Assembly: GCA_905478185.1 (NCBI GenBank)
Contig: CAJQHO010000007.1
Coordinates: forward strand, 1-58,829
Origin: an uncultured Flavobacteriales bacterium
GTDB lineage: Bacteria > Bacteroidota > Bacteroidia > Flavobacteriales > BACL11
Direction of reading: 5' to 3'
DNA length: 58,829 bases
Shown: positions 26,280 to 35,812 of the stretch, in pieces
How positions within the stretch are numbered: position 1 is the stretch's first letter
Layout of the letters: each line of letters opens with the position of its first letter
Translations under genes and position numbers: made by a program
Notes under the pieces: generated by a model
Seen by the model: the letters and a program-made list of their open reading frames with translations, nothing else
The model's database searches: none
Told to the model about the DNA's origin: nothing

Positions 26280-27280
26280 TGGGAAAAATTAATGCTGCAA
26301 TAACAGGTATTCAAGGCTATGTCCCTGAATATATACTGAACAATAAAGAGCTTGAAACAATGGTTGATACTAATGATGACTGGATTACATCAAGAACAGG
26401 CATTAAAGAGAGAAGAATATTAAAGGGGGAAGGAAAAGGAAGTTCTGACCTAGGGGCAAAAGCGGTAGAAGCACTTTTAGAAAAGACAAATACTTCAGCA
26501 GAAGATATTGATTTAATTATTTGTGCAACTGCAACTCCTGATATGGTTTTTCCTGCTACTGCTTGTATTATTGCTAATAAAGTAGGAGCTAAAAACGCAT
26601 TTGCTTATGATTTAATGGCGGCATGTTCTGGCTTCTTATTTTCCCTAAGTACTGCGTCAAAGTTTATTGAAACAGGTACTTACAAAAAAGTAATTGTAGT
26701 TGGAGCGGATAAAATGTCATCCATTGTTGATTATACTGATAGATCAACATGTATTATTTTTGGTGATGGTGCTGGAGCTGTACTTTTAGAACCTACTGAA
26801 GATGGATTAGGAATTCAAGATGCAATACTAAGAACTGATGGTTCAGGCGGAGAATTTTTACACATGAAAGCTGGAGGTTCGGCAAAACCAGCTTCACATG
26901 CTACTGTTGATGCGAGAGAGCATTTTGTTTTTCAAGATGGACAAACTGTATTTAAAGCAGCTGTAAAATCAATGGCTGATGTTTCTGAAGAAATCATGCA
27001 AAGAAATAATTTAGCAGCTGATGATGTTGCTTGGTTAGTCCCTCATCAGGCAAATAAAAGAATAATTGATGCTACTGCAAGACGAATGGGAGTAGGTAAC
27101 GAAAAAGTAATGTTGAATATTGAAAAATATGGAAACACCACTAATGGGACCATTCCATTATGCTTATGGGAATGGGAAAATCAATTAAATAAAGGAGATA
27201 ATATAATCCTTGCTGCCTTTGGCGGAGGATTTACTTGGGGCTCAATTTTTATAAAATGGGCTTACGACTCAAAGAAATAA
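26279..27280 (+). CDS. fabH: 3-oxoacyl-ACP synthase III
   Basis: FabH (333 residues) condenses acetyl-CoA with malonyl-ACP to start fatty acid elongation. The catalytic triad is visible: Cys116 in AACSGFLF, His256 in [11 protein letters not shown], and Asn286 in [10 protein letters not shown]. The start is shared with the plsX stop (TAATG). It is followed after 31 bases by accB, so initiation and malonyl-CoA supply are clustered. Confidence 0.95.
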   Translation: MGKINAAITGIQGYVPEYILNNKELETMVDTNDDWITSRTGIKERRILKGEGKGSSDLGAKAVEALLEKTNTSAEDIDLIICATATPDMVFPATACIIANKVGAKNAFAYDLMAACSGFLFSLSTASKFIETGTYKKVIVVGADKMSSIVDYTDRSTCIIFGDGAGAVLLEPTEDGLGIQDAILRTDGSGGEFLHMKAGGSAKPASHATVDAREHFVFQDGQTVFKAAVKSMADVSEEIMQRNNLAADDVAWLVPHQANKRIIDATARRMGVGNEKVMLNIEKYGNTTNGTIPLCLWEWENQLNKGDNIILAAFGGGFTWGSIFIKWAYDSKK

Positions 27281-27281
27281 T

Positions 27282-27289
27282 TACTTTTG
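27282..27289 (+). promoter_or_regulatory. Candidate -7 box for accB-accC
   Basis: TACTTTTG matches TAnnTTTG and begins right after the fabH stop, 22 bases before the accB ATG. It may allow accBC to be transcribed separately. No -33 element was identified. Confidence 0.4.
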
Positions 27290-27311
27290 TACTATAAATA
27301 AAATTAAAAAA

Positions 27312-27791
27312 ATGGATTTAAAAGACATTCAAGAATTAATAAAATTTGTTGCTAAATCAGGAGCAACTGAAGTAGATTTAGAAATTGATAATGTGAAAAT
27401 TTCAATTAAATCTCCAGCAAAAAAGAAAAGAGGTGAAGTTGATGAAGTTACTACTATTATCCAACAAGCACCTGCACAAGTTGTAGCAGCTTCACCTGTG
27501 GCAGCTCCAGTTGCAAAAACTGCAGCTCCTGCAGCTGATGATGAGTCAAACTACATTACAATAAAAGCTTCTATGATTGGGACTTTTTATCGTTCAGCTT
27601 CACCAGAGAATCCTCCATTTGCAGGAGTTGGTGACACTATTAAAGAAGGAGATACTATCTGCATTATTGAAGCAATGAAACTTTTCAATGAAATTGAATC
27701 TGAAGTATCAGGTAAGATTGTAAAAGTATTAGTTGATGATGCTTCTCCAATTGAATTTGATCAGCCATTATTCTTGGTTGATCCTTCATAA
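27312..27791 (+). CDS. accB: Biotin carboxyl carrier protein of acetyl-CoA carboxylase
   Basis: This 159-residue carrier has an N-terminal domain (MDLKDIQELIKFVAKSGATE), a flexible Ala/Pro/Val-rich linker (about 55-80) and a C-terminal biotinyl domain with YRSASPENPPFAGVGD. The biotinylated Lys123 is in EAMKLFNEIES (Phe replaces the usual Met after KL, as in many Bacteroidota). It is encoded 20 bases before accC, its partner enzyme. Confidence 0.95.
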   Translation: MDLKDIQELIKFVAKSGATEVDLEIDNVKISIKSPAKKKRGEVDEVTTIIQQAPAQVVAASPVAAPVAKTAAPAADDESNYITIKASMIGTFYRSASPENPPFAGVGDTIKEGDTICIIEAMKLFNEIESEVSGKIVKVLVDDASPIEFDQPLFLVDPS

Positions 27792-27811
27792 TTACCTTAA
27801 AATAATTTTTT

Positions 27812-29146
27812 ATGTTTAAGAAAATCCTAATAGCAAATAGAGGTGAAATTGCACTTAGAATTATCCGTACTTGTAAAGAGATGGGGATAAAAACAGTTGC
27901 CGTATACTCAACTGCTGATAAAGATAGTTTACATGTTCGTTTTGCTGATGAAGCCGTTTGTATTGGTCCTGCTGCAAGTTCAGAATCTTACCTAAAGATC
28001 CCAAATATTATTGCTGCTGCTGAAATAACAAATGCTGATGCTATCCATCCTGGCTATGGTTTTTTGGCTGAAAACTCTAATTTTTCAAAAATCTGTAGTG
28101 AGAATGAAATCAAATTTATTGGTGCTTCTCCTGAAATGATTGATGGAATGGGAGATAAAGCAAATGCAAAGGAAACCATGAAAAAAGCAGGTGTTTCTAC
28201 AATTCCTGGTTCAGTTGGGATTATCCCTGATTTTAAAGCTTGTAAAAAACTAGCTGTTGAAGTTGGATACCCTGTAATGCTAAAAGCAACTGCCGGTGGT
28301 GGTGGGAAAGGTATGCGATTAGTTTGGGAGGCAGAGAACTTAGAAGAGGCTTGGAATAGTGCAAGGCAAGAATCAAAAGCTGCCTTTGGTAATGATGGTA
28401 TGTACATGGAAAAATTCATTGAAGACCCTAGGCATATTGAAATCCAAATTATTGGAGATCACACAGGGAAAGCTGCTCACTTATCAGAAAGAGATTGTTC
28501 TATTCAAAGAAGACATCAAAAACTAGCTGAAGAAACACCTTCCCCTTTTATGACTAAAAAGTTAAGAAAAGAAATGGGAGAGGCTGCTATTAAAGCTGCT
28601 GAAGCTGTAAAATATGAAGGTGTAGGTACGGTTGAATTTCTTGTGGATAAACACAGAAAATTCTTCTTTATGGAAATGAATACTCGAATTCAAGTAGAGC
28701 ATCCTATCACAGAGGAAGTTGTTGACTATGATTTAATTCGTGAGCAAATTAAAGTAGCTGCAGGCGTTAAAATTTCAGGCGAGAATTACGACCCACAATT
28801 ACACGCAATTGAATGTAGAATTAATGCTGAGGACCCAGAAAATGACTTCAGACCTTGCCCCGGATTGATTACTAATTTTCATGCTCCAGGTGGACATGGA
28901 ATTAGAATTGACACTCATGTATATGCAAATTATATGATTCCTCCATTTTATGATTCTATGATTGCTAAGGTAATTACTGTTGCCCAAACAAGAGAAGAAG
29001 CAATTGCAAAAATGGTTAGAGCTTTAGATGAATTCATTATTGAAGGAATTAAAACTACCATTCCTTTCCATCAAAAATTAATGAAAGATAAAGATTTTAT
29101 TGCTGGAAACTATACCACAAAATTTATGGAAACATTTGAAATGTAA
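27812..29146 (+). CDS. accC: Acetyl-CoA carboxylase biotin carboxylase subunit
   Basis: AccC (444 residues) carboxylates the biotin on AccB using ATP and bicarbonate. It starts [20 protein letters not shown]. The ATP-grasp glycine loop is [12 protein letters not shown]. The other signature motifs are [15 protein letters not shown] and [16 protein letters not shown]. The normal length and intact catalytic residues indicate an active enzyme. A strong terminator follows 16 bases later. Confidence 0.96.
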   Translation: MFKKILIANRGEIALRIIRTCKEMGIKTVAVYSTADKDSLHVRFADEAVCIGPAASSESYLKIPNIIAAAEITNADAIHPGYGFLAENSNFSKICSENEIKFIGASPEMIDGMGDKANAKETMKKAGVSTIPGSVGIIPDFKACKKLAVEVGYPVMLKATAGGGGKGMRLVWEAENLEEAWNSARQESKAAFGNDGMYMEKFIEDPRHIEIQIIGDHTGKAAHLSERDCSIQRRHQKLAEETPSPFMTKKLRKEMGEAAIKAAEAVKYEGVGTVEFLVDKHRKFFFMEMNTRIQVEHPITEEVVDYDLIREQIKVAAGVKISGENYDPQLHAIECRINAEDPENDFRPCPGLITNFHAPGGHGIRIDTHVYANYMIPPFYDSMIAKVITVAQTREEAIAKMVRALDEFIIEGIKTTIPFHQKLMKDKDFIAGNYTTKFMETFEM

Positions 29147-29162
29147 TCTTACAAAATAATAT

Positions 29163-29194
29163 AAAAAGCCCACTTAATTAAGTGGGCTTTTTAT
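29163..29194 (+). terminator. Strong terminator after accC
   Basis: Bases 29163-29192 form a perfect palindrome (AAAAAGCCCACTTAA and its complement) that ends in a T-tract. It separates the fatty-acid operon from the N-glycan operon and could act in both directions. Confidence 0.92.
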
Positions 29195-29220
29195 TGCTTC
29201 AATTTTTATACATTTATCGC

Positions 29221-29910
29221 ATGAATGATTATTTGGTAGAATGTTGTGCAAACTCTATTCAATCTGCAATACAAGGAAAATTAGGTGGAGCAAATAGAAT
29301 TGAACTCTGCACTAATTTAGAGGTTGGAGGAATGACTCCATCAAGAGAAGATATTGCAACATTAATGGAAAGGATTAATATTCCTATTCGAATACTAATT
29401 CGGCCTCACGCTAATAATTTTATGTATTCCAAGTCTGAATTATCACAGATAATTTCTGACATTCATTTTTGTAAAAAAATTGGAGTTGAAGGGGTTGTTA
29501 TTGGCGCATTAAATATGAATGGTTCTGTCAATAAAGAACAAACTAAAGCAATGGTAAGAGCTGCAAAACCTATGAATGTTACTTTTCACAGGGCTTTTGA
29601 TGATTGCCATAATTTACAACAAGATTTAGAAGATGTAATAGATTGCGGATGTGATACACTTTTAACTTGTGGACAACACAAGAATGTCACGGATGGAATT
29701 TCTAATTTGGAACAATTAATAAAGCTGGGAAATAAACGCATCACGATTTTAGCAGGAAGTGGTGTAAACCATACCAATACAGAGGCACTTTATAAAATTG
29801 GTATTCGTAATTTTCACCTTTCAGGCAGCAGAAAAAATCAGCAAGGAAAACTAGAAACTGATGTTCTACTTATTAAAGCTGTAATTGATAAACTGGCACA
29901 AATTGCATAA
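29221..29910 (+). CDS. cutC: CutC-family TIM-barrel protein, first gene of the N-glycan operon
   Basis: This 229-residue protein starts at the ATG at 29221 (MNDYLVECCANSIQSA); the frame is open further up through the terminator. CutC motifs include GGANRIELCTNLEVGGMTPS, ILIRPHANNF, MNVTFHRAFDDC and ILAGSGVNHTN. The family was named for copper tolerance in E. coli, but a direct biochemical role is not settled. Here it overlaps the beta-mannosidase gene and heads a glycan-degradation operon, which argues for a role in sugar or glycoasparagine metabolism rather than copper. The family call is firm and the function is open. Confidence 0.88.
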   Translation: MNDYLVECCANSIQSAIQGKLGGANRIELCTNLEVGGMTPSREDIATLMERINIPIRILIRPHANNFMYSKSELSQIISDIHFCKKIGVEGVVIGALNMNGSVNKEQTKAMVRAAKPMNVTFHRAFDDCHNLQQDLEDVIDCGCDTLLTCGQHKNVTDGISNLEQLIKLGNKRITILAGSGVNHTNTEALYKIGIRNFHLSGSRKNQQGKLETDVLLIKAVIDKLAQIA

Positions 29911-32335
29911 ATATCTAATCATAGTATTGGTGATTTTTTCTGCTTGCAAAAAACAAGAAGAAACTATTTTATCACAAGAAATATCAGATTGGAAGTTTGA
30001 ATATCAGGGAGATTGGCATCAAGCAGAAGTTCCTGGAAATAACTTTTTTGATTTATTAAAACACAACTTTATACCTGACCCATTTTATGGCACTAATGAA
30101 GACAGTATTCAATGGGTGTCCGAAAGAAATTGGCAGTACAAATCTCAATTTTCAGTACCTAAAAGTACTTTAGAAAATGAAAAACAATTGTTGGGTTTTA
30201 GTGGATTAGATACTTATGCAAAAGTCTATTTGAATGATTCGCTTATTCTTCAAGCCAATAATATGTTTCGAACTTGGGAGGTAGATGTAAGTGATATCCT
30301 GAAAAAAGACAATACGCTACTCATAAAATTTGATGCAGTATCAAAAATTGAAACTGAAAAGCAAACAACTTTAGGGTACAGTCTTGCTGGTGGTAAGAGA
30401 GTTTTTACACGAAAAGCAGGCTTTCATTACGGTTGGGATTGGGGAGCAAAAATATCCCCAACAGGAATTTGGCGAAAAGTAGAACTGCAAAGTTGGAGCG
30501 ATTGCAAGATAAAAAATATTTATATTTCCCAAGATAATTTAACAGACACACTGGTCAGCTTAACAGCTAATATTGAAATAGAATCTTCAGTTGAAAAAGG
30601 AATTACGATTAAGGCTTATGATAAAGTTTGGGGAAATTTTAAACTGCAAAAAGGGAGTAATCAACTTTCTGTTATCATCCGTATTCCAAACCCTGAATTA
30701 TGGTGGCCAAATGGCTATGGAGAGCAAAAATTATATGACATCAATATTTCTATATCAGATGAAAATAGGCTGCTTGATAGCCAAACAAAAAAAATTGGTT
30801 TACGAAAAATAGAATTAATTACTGAGCAAGATTCAGTAGGAGAAAGTTTTTATTTCAAAGTAAATGATAAACCTATTTTTATGAAAGGAGCCAATTATAT
30901 TCCTCAGGATAATTTACAAAATAGAGTAACAAAAAAACATTATCGCAACTTGCTAAATGATGCAGTTAAAGCCAACATGAATATGATCAGGGTTTGGGGA
31001 GGAGGGATTTATGAAGAAGATATTTTCTATGATTTATGTGATTCGCTTGGGATTCTAGTTTGGCAAGATTTTATGTTTGCATGCGCTATGTACCCTTCTG
31101 ACTATTTGTTTTTAGAAAATGTAAAAGAAGAAGCCATCCAAAGTGTAAAGCGTTTACGCCACCACCCTTCCATTGCACTTTGGTGTGGTAATAATGAAAA
31201 TTCAGAAGGCTGGCACAGATGGGGTTGGCAAAATGCATTTACCCAAAAACAACAAGATAAAATTTGGGATGGATATCAGAAAGTATTTCAAGAGATGCTT
31301 CCAACTATAGTAGCTGAAAATTCTCAATCAGCCTACTGGGAAAGTTCTCCAAAATTTGGAAGAGGCAATCCAAAACATCAGTTTGAAGGGGATGCGCATT
31401 ATTGGGGGGTTTGGCATGATGCAGAGCCCTTTGAAAATTTAGAAACGAAAGTACCTAGATTCATGAGTGAATTTGGCTTTCAATCTTTTCCTCAGCTTTC
31501 CACCATTGTCACTTTTGCTGATAGTTTGAATTGGGATTTAAATTCGGCTGTGATGCAAAAACATCAAAAACATCCAAGAGGAAATTCCCTTATTACTGAA
31601 TATATGACAAGAGAATTTAATGTCCCAAAAGACTTTAGGAAGTTCGTTTATGCAAGTCAAATCCTACAAGCAAACGGCATGCGAATTGGCTTAGAATCTC
31701 ACAGGAGAAATCAACCTTATTGTATGGGAACTTTGTATTGGCAACTGAACGATTGCTGGCCAGTAGCCTCATGGAGTAGTCGTGATTATTTTGGCAATTG
31801 GAAAGCCTTACAATATACCGCTCAAGATGCTTTTACTCAAATCTCTCTCTCTTTAGAAAAAACTGAAAAAAACAGTTTTAATATATGGGTCATATCAGAT
31901 ACTACAAATTGTACTGACACTTTGCTTATCAACACTTACTCCTTAAAAGGGGAAATATTGTCTAGCAGTAAACAATTTGTTAAAATTCAAGCCAAATCAC
32001 AACTCATTGCTTCTGTTCCTTTTTGTAAAGATGACGAATTTATCATTTGTAAGCTAAAACAGCAAAAAGTACAATCAAAAGTTGGCTTTACAAAAGCAAT
32101 TAAAAATTATGATTTTCCAAAACCAACTATTCAGTATCAATATAATGATAATAATCTAAAGCTCAGTACAGACGTGCCCACTTTTCAGCTTTATTTACAT
32201 GGAGTAAAAGGAAATTTCTCTGATAATTTCTTTACCCTTTTGCCCGGAGAAGAAAAAATAATAGAGATTGAGACTTCAGGATTTAACCCAAATAATTTAT
32301 TAATTTGGTCGCTATACGAATTGAACAAAAATTAA
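29903..32335 (+). CDS. GH2 beta-mannosidase lipoprotein
   Basis: This is an exo-beta-mannosidase of about 810 residues that should remove the core Man-beta-1,4-GlcNAc mannose. No ATG is suitable. TTG at 29903 gives a compact lipoprotein signal (MHKYLIIVLVIFSAC) and overlaps cutC by 8 bases, while TTG at 29885 is an alternative. The N-terminal GH2 sugar-binding domain contains NNFFDLLKHNFIPDPFYGTN. The catalytic barrel has the acid/base Glu near residue 431 (WCGNNENSEGW) and the nucleophile Glu near 523 (FMSEFGFQSFP). The LYWQLNDCWPVASWSS motif is typical of GH2 mannosidases. It is probably periplasmic or surface-anchored. Confidence 0.9.
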   Translation: MHKYLIIVLVIFSACKKQEETILSQEISDWKFEYQGDWHQAEVPGNNFFDLLKHNFIPDPFYGTNEDSIQWVSERNWQYKSQFSVPKSTLENEKQLLGFSGLDTYAKVYLNDSLILQANNMFRTWEVDVSDILKKDNTLLIKFDAVSKIETEKQTTLGYSLAGGKRVFTRKAGFHYGWDWGAKISPTGIWRKVELQSWSDCKIKNIYISQDNLTDTLVSLTANIEIESSVEKGITIKAYDKVWGNFKLQKGSNQLSVIIRIPNPELWWPNGYGEQKLYDINISISDENRLLDSQTKKIGLRKIELITEQDSVGESFYFKVNDKPIFMKGANYIPQDNLQNRVTKKHYRNLLNDAVKANMNMIRVWGGGIYEEDIFYDLCDSLGILVWQDFMFACAMYPSDYLFLENVKEEAIQSVKRLRHHPSIALWCGNNENSEGWHRWGWQNAFTQKQQDKIWDGYQKVFQEMLPTIVAENSQSAYWESSPKFGRGNPKHQFEGDAHYWGVWHDAEPFENLETKVPRFMSEFGFQSFPQLSTIVTFADSLNWDLNSAVMQKHQKHPRGNSLITEYMTREFNVPKDFRKFVYASQILQANGMRIGLESHRRNQPYCMGTLYWQLNDCWPVASWSSRDYFGNWKALQYTAQDAFTQISLSLEKTEKNSFNIWVISDTTNCTDTLLINTYSLKGEILSSSKQFVKIQAKSQLIASVPFCKDDEFIICKLKQQKVQSKVGFTKAIKNYDFPKPTIQYQYNDNNLKLSTDVPTFQLYLHGVKGNFSDNFFTLLPGEEKIIEIETSGFNPNNLLIWSLYELNKN

Positions 32336-32339
32336 ACTT

Positions 32340-33320
32340 ATGTCAAACAGAAGAAATTTTATTAAAGGAGGGGTTTTAGGAGCGGTTGGAACAGCTATTT
32401 TTCCTAAATTAATTTCTGCCATAGCACAGAACTCAAATCCTAATTCTGAAGAAGGTCACCCAATGGTTATTTCTACTTGGAAACATGGAATGCCCGCCAA
32501 TGTAGCTGCTATGGAAGTGCTGCAAAGCGGAGGCAAGGCAATTGATGCTGTTGAGGCTGGTGTAAAAATACCAGAAGCTGATCCGGAATCTATGTCGGTT
32601 GGATTAGGAGGATTGCCAGATAGAGATGGAAAAGTAACTCTTGACGCTTGCATTATGGATGAAACAGGAAATTGTGGTTCAGTTAGTTTTTTACAACATA
32701 TAAAACACCCAATTTCTGTTGCCAGAAAAGTAATGGATGAGACACCTCATGTTATGTTATCAGGGGAAGGCGCATTACAATTTGCATTAGAACAAGGTTT
32801 TCCTAAAGAAGATTTATTAACTGAAAAAGCTGAAAAAAGATGGAGAGAATGGTTGAAAGAATCTGAATATAAACCAATAATAAATGTGGAAAACCATGAT
32901 ACTATTGGACTTTTAGCATTGGATAAAAAAGGTGATATTTCTGGGGCTTGCACTACATCAGGTCTTTCTTGGAAAATGCACGGTAGAGTTGGAGATTCGC
33001 CAGTAATTGGTGCAGGGATGTATGTTGATAATGAAGTTGGTGGTTGTTGCGCTACAGGAGTTGGGGAGGCCGTGCTTAAAACTTTAGGTTCTTTTTTAAT
33101 TGTTGAGTTAATGCGACAAGGCGCTAGTCCTCAAGAAGCTTGTGAGGAAGGAATTGCTCGAATTGTAAAAAATCAAAATTATAAGGATATGCAAATTGGC
33201 TATTTGGCCATCAATAAAAAAGGAGAGCATGGTGCTTATGCTGTACATCCTTGGTTTAATTATGCTTTGCATCAAGGAGGTGAAAATCGAATGATAGATT
33301 CCTTGTCTTATTTGAAATAA
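32340..33320 (+). CDS. N4-(beta-N-acetylglucosaminyl)-L-asparaginase (glycosylasparaginase)
   Basis: This 326-residue Ntn-hydrolase cleaves the GlcNAc-Asn bond once the peptide has been trimmed away, giving aspartate and 1-amino-GlcNAc. A twin-arginine-type leader (MSNRRNFIKGGVLGAVGTA) suggests folded export. The autoprocessing site is intact: Thr188 in NHDTIGLLALD is the nucleophile of the beta chain. The substrate-pocket motifs SGLSWKMHGRVGDSPVIGAG and GGCCATGVGE are present. It closely fits the lysosomal and Elizabethkingia type. It is 4 bases after the mannosidase and overlaps the GH20 gene by one base. Confidence 0.93.
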   Translation: MSNRRNFIKGGVLGAVGTAIFPKLISAIAQNSNPNSEEGHPMVISTWKHGMPANVAAMEVLQSGGKAIDAVEAGVKIPEADPESMSVGLGGLPDRDGKVTLDACIMDETGNCGSVSFLQHIKHPISVARKVMDETPHVMLSGEGALQFALEQGFPKEDLLTEKAEKRWREWLKESEYKPIINVENHDTIGLLALDKKGDISGACTTSGLSWKMHGRVGDSPVIGAGMYVDNEVGGCCATGVGEAVLKTLGSFLIVELMRQGASPQEACEEGIARIVKNQNYKDMQIGYLAINKKGEHGAYAVHPWFNYALHQGGENRMIDSLSYLK

Positions 33321-35485
33321 TGAAATATTGGCTATATATATTCTGTTTGTTGTTTTCTTGTACTGATCAAAAAGTACAAGAGGTAAATCTTATCCCCAAA
33401 CCTCAAAAATTAGAGATAACTGATGGTGTATTCTCACTAAGTTATAACACAAATTTGATAGTTGACAGTCTATTTTATACTGAGTCAGACTACTTAAAAG
33501 AGATTCTCAATCTTGAATTAAAAGGGAACGGAAATACAATTGAATTATTAAAAAAAGAAGTATTACAAGAAGAAGAATTTTTTCTAAATATTTCAGAAGA
33601 AAAATTAAAAATAGAGGCGTCTACCCCTAAAGGAATAATGAGAGGGATACAAACTTTAAGACAGTTAATCACGACTAAAAAAGGAGTAGTAAAAACAACA
33701 ATTCCTTGCTTAAAAATTCATGATTTTCCAAGATTTTCTTGGAGGGGATTGCTCCTAGATTGTTGCCGTCATTTTATGGACAAAGAATTTGTAATGCGCT
33801 ATATTGATTTGTTGGCTTATCATAAAATGAATGTTTTGCATTGGCACCTTACAGAAGATCAAGGATGGAGAGTTGAAATTGAGAAATACCCAAAACTAAC
33901 TGAAATTGGAGCTTGGCGCACGGAAAAAGATGGTAGTAAATATGGTGGATTTTACACCAAAGAAGACATCAAAGAAATTTTGGCTTATGCAAAAACAAGA
34001 CATGTTACAGTTGTTCCAGAAATAGAATTCCCAGGACATTCGGTTGCTGCTATTGCCTCCTACCCTCATCTTTCTTGTTCAGGTGATAGCATAAATGTAG
34101 GTACTGATTGGGGTGTTTATAAAGATATTTACTGTGCGGGAAACGATACCGTTTTTGTTTTTATGGAAGATGTATTAACGGAGGTTATGGAATTATTCCC
34201 ATCAAAATACATTCATATTGGAGGAGATGAAGCTCCAAAATACAGATGGGAACATTGCAGAAAATGCCAGCAAAGAATTACAGAAGAAGGACTGCATGAT
34301 GCACATGAATTGCAATCCTATTTTATTACAAGAATTGAAAAATTCTTGAACGAAAACGGAAGACAACTTATTGGTTGGGATGAGATATTAGAGGGTGGTT
34401 TAGCTCCCTCAGCAACTGTGCAATCTTGGAGAGGAGAAGAAGGTGGAATTGCTGCAGCCAAAAGTGGACATGACGCTATTATGTCGCCAACTTCCCATTG
34501 TTATTTTGATTATGGACTAGATGCTACTGACCTAAAAGATGTCTATCATTATGAGCCTATTCCTGCAGAGTTAACAGAAGATGAAGCCAAACATATTTTG
34601 GGTGGAGAGTGTAATATGTGGAGCGAAAGAGCCCCGCAAGAATTAATTGATAGCAAAGTATTTCCAAGGATTTTAGCTATGAGTGAAGTGCTATGGAGTT
34701 CCTCCGAAAAAGATTATGATAATTTTTATTCTCGAGTACAAAAGCACTATCCTAAACTGGATGCACTAGGCGTAACTTATGGATTTGAAAGTGTGCCTAT
34801 TACCTCAACAGTTGTTTTTAATGCCGATAGTTTTGCCGTTTCTCTTTTTAAAGGCAGCCCTGATATCCGTTTGGAATACAGCCTTAATAATGGTACTTGG
34901 CAAGACTATACTACTCCTTTTGGCGTAAATTCAACTAGCACTTTAAAGGCCAGAGGATTTAAAAACAAAAAGCCCTACGGAGAGTTTGAGCAGGAATTAA
35001 TTAAACATATTGCTACTGGAAAGAAAGTCAATTATACTATACCTTACAACAAACATTACAAAGGAACAGGTGATAATAATTTGACAGATGGACTTTTGGG
35101 GAGTACAGAGAATTTCAGAGATGGTTATTACCAAGGATTCTCAGGAACTGATATGGAAGTGATTATTGATTTGGGTGAAATAAACACATTCTCAAAAATT
35201 AACACTGCCTTTTTTCAATACTATTTATCTTGGATAGTATTGCCAACTTCTGTGAGTTATGCAATTTCTGATGATGGAAAAAACTTTACCGAAATTGCAA
35301 ACATTACCAATGAAATTCCTCTTATGAAAGAAGGAAAGTTTAAGCATACTTTTAATTTTGAAAAAGAAAATACAAAAGCAAAATACCTAAAAGTAAGTGC
35401 TAAAACAGTTGGAAAATTACCAAAAGAGCACCCTGCTGCTGGCTCAGATGCTTGGATTTTTGTGGATGAAATAATTATAAATTAA
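33320..35485 (+). CDS. GH20 beta-N-acetylhexosaminidase lipoprotein
   Basis: This 721-residue lipoprotein has signal MKYWLYIFCLLFSC. A GH20b N-terminal domain (about 20-130) precedes the GH20 barrel, with LLDCCRHFMDKEFVMRYIDL and NVLHWHLTEDQGWRVEI. The catalytic pair is Asp303-Glu304 in HIGGDEAPKYRW. A chitobiase-type beta-sandwich follows, and the C-terminal ~150 residues form a discoidin-like (F5/8 type C) module ending AWIFVDEIIIN. It should remove the distal GlcNAc of the chitobiose core or of antennae. The C-terminal module resembles the one on the first GH92. Confidence 0.93.
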   Translation: MKYWLYIFCLLFSCTDQKVQEVNLIPKPQKLEITDGVFSLSYNTNLIVDSLFYTESDYLKEILNLELKGNGNTIELLKKEVLQEEEFFLNISEEKLKIEASTPKGIMRGIQTLRQLITTKKGVVKTTIPCLKIHDFPRFSWRGLLLDCCRHFMDKEFVMRYIDLLAYHKMNVLHWHLTEDQGWRVEIEKYPKLTEIGAWRTEKDGSKYGGFYTKEDIKEILAYAKTRHVTVVPEIEFPGHSVAAIASYPHLSCSGDSINVGTDWGVYKDIYCAGNDTVFVFMEDVLTEVMELFPSKYIHIGGDEAPKYRWEHCRKCQQRITEEGLHDAHELQSYFITRIEKFLNENGRQLIGWDEILEGGLAPSATVQSWRGEEGGIAAAKSGHDAIMSPTSHCYFDYGLDATDLKDVYHYEPIPAELTEDEAKHILGGECNMWSERAPQELIDSKVFPRILAMSEVLWSSSEKDYDNFYSRVQKHYPKLDALGVTYGFESVPITSTVVFNADSFAVSLFKGSPDIRLEYSLNNGTWQDYTTPFGVNSTSTLKARGFKNKKPYGEFEQELIKHIATGKKVNYTIPYNKHYKGTGDNNLTDGLLGSTENFRDGYYQGFSGTDMEVIIDLGEINTFSKINTAFFQYYLSWIVLPTSVSYAISDDGKNFTEIANITNEIPLMKEGKFKHTFNFEKENTKAKYLKVSAKTVGKLPKEHPAAGSDAWIFVDEIIIN

Positions 35486-35496
35486 AAAAAATAACA

Positions 35497-35769
35497 ATGA
35501 AAAAGTTACTACTTATATTACTTTGCTTGCCTATGATTGGGGTTGCCTCTTTTCCAATAATTACAGATACTAAAAAATGTGAAAGAACAACAGTTCCTTT
35601 AGATTATGATGTTAATCAAAAGACAGATAATGAAAATAGTAAAATAGAAATAATAAAGTCACCTTTAGAAAAAGATGGTTTTTGGAAGGTTATGCGCTGG
35701 TTACGTATAATCTTTATAATCTTGTTGTCCATTATTGTTATAGCATTAGTATTGGCTGATTTAAATTAA
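35497..35769 (+). CDS. Small exported single-pass membrane protein of unknown function
   Basis: This is a 90-residue protein. The leader MKKLLLILLCLPMIGVAS and the following FPII match the 5' end of the 2426-2929 gene at the DNA level (about 63 of 69 bases). The rest is different: a polar stretch of about 45 residues, then a transmembrane helix (WLRIIFIILLSIIVIALVLA) near the C-terminus. It lies 11 bases after the GH20 stop and 42 before the GH92 ATG, on the operon strand. No family is recognised. Confidence 0.6.
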   Translation: MKKLLLILLCLPMIGVASFPIITDTKKCERTTVPLDYDVNQKTDNENSKIEIIKSPLEKDGFWKVMRWLRIIFIILLSIIVIALVLADLN

Positions 35770-35772
35770 TTT

Positions 35773-35812
35773 CAATAGATTAACGTAGAGAAAAGAATAG
35801 TTATAGAATAAA
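35773..35812 (+). other. Relic of a T9SS-tail gene and its spacer before GH92
   Basis: Bases 35785-35811 are identical (27 of 27) to the last nine codons of the cupredoxin gene (1208-1234, minus strand) and read V-E-K-R-I-V-I-E-stop. Just before them, CAATAGATTAAC (35773-35784) is identical to the spacer that follows the cupredoxin stop (1206 to 1195). The order spacer-then-tail is what remains if a complete spacer-leader-gene-tail unit lost its middle. Confidence 0.7.
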
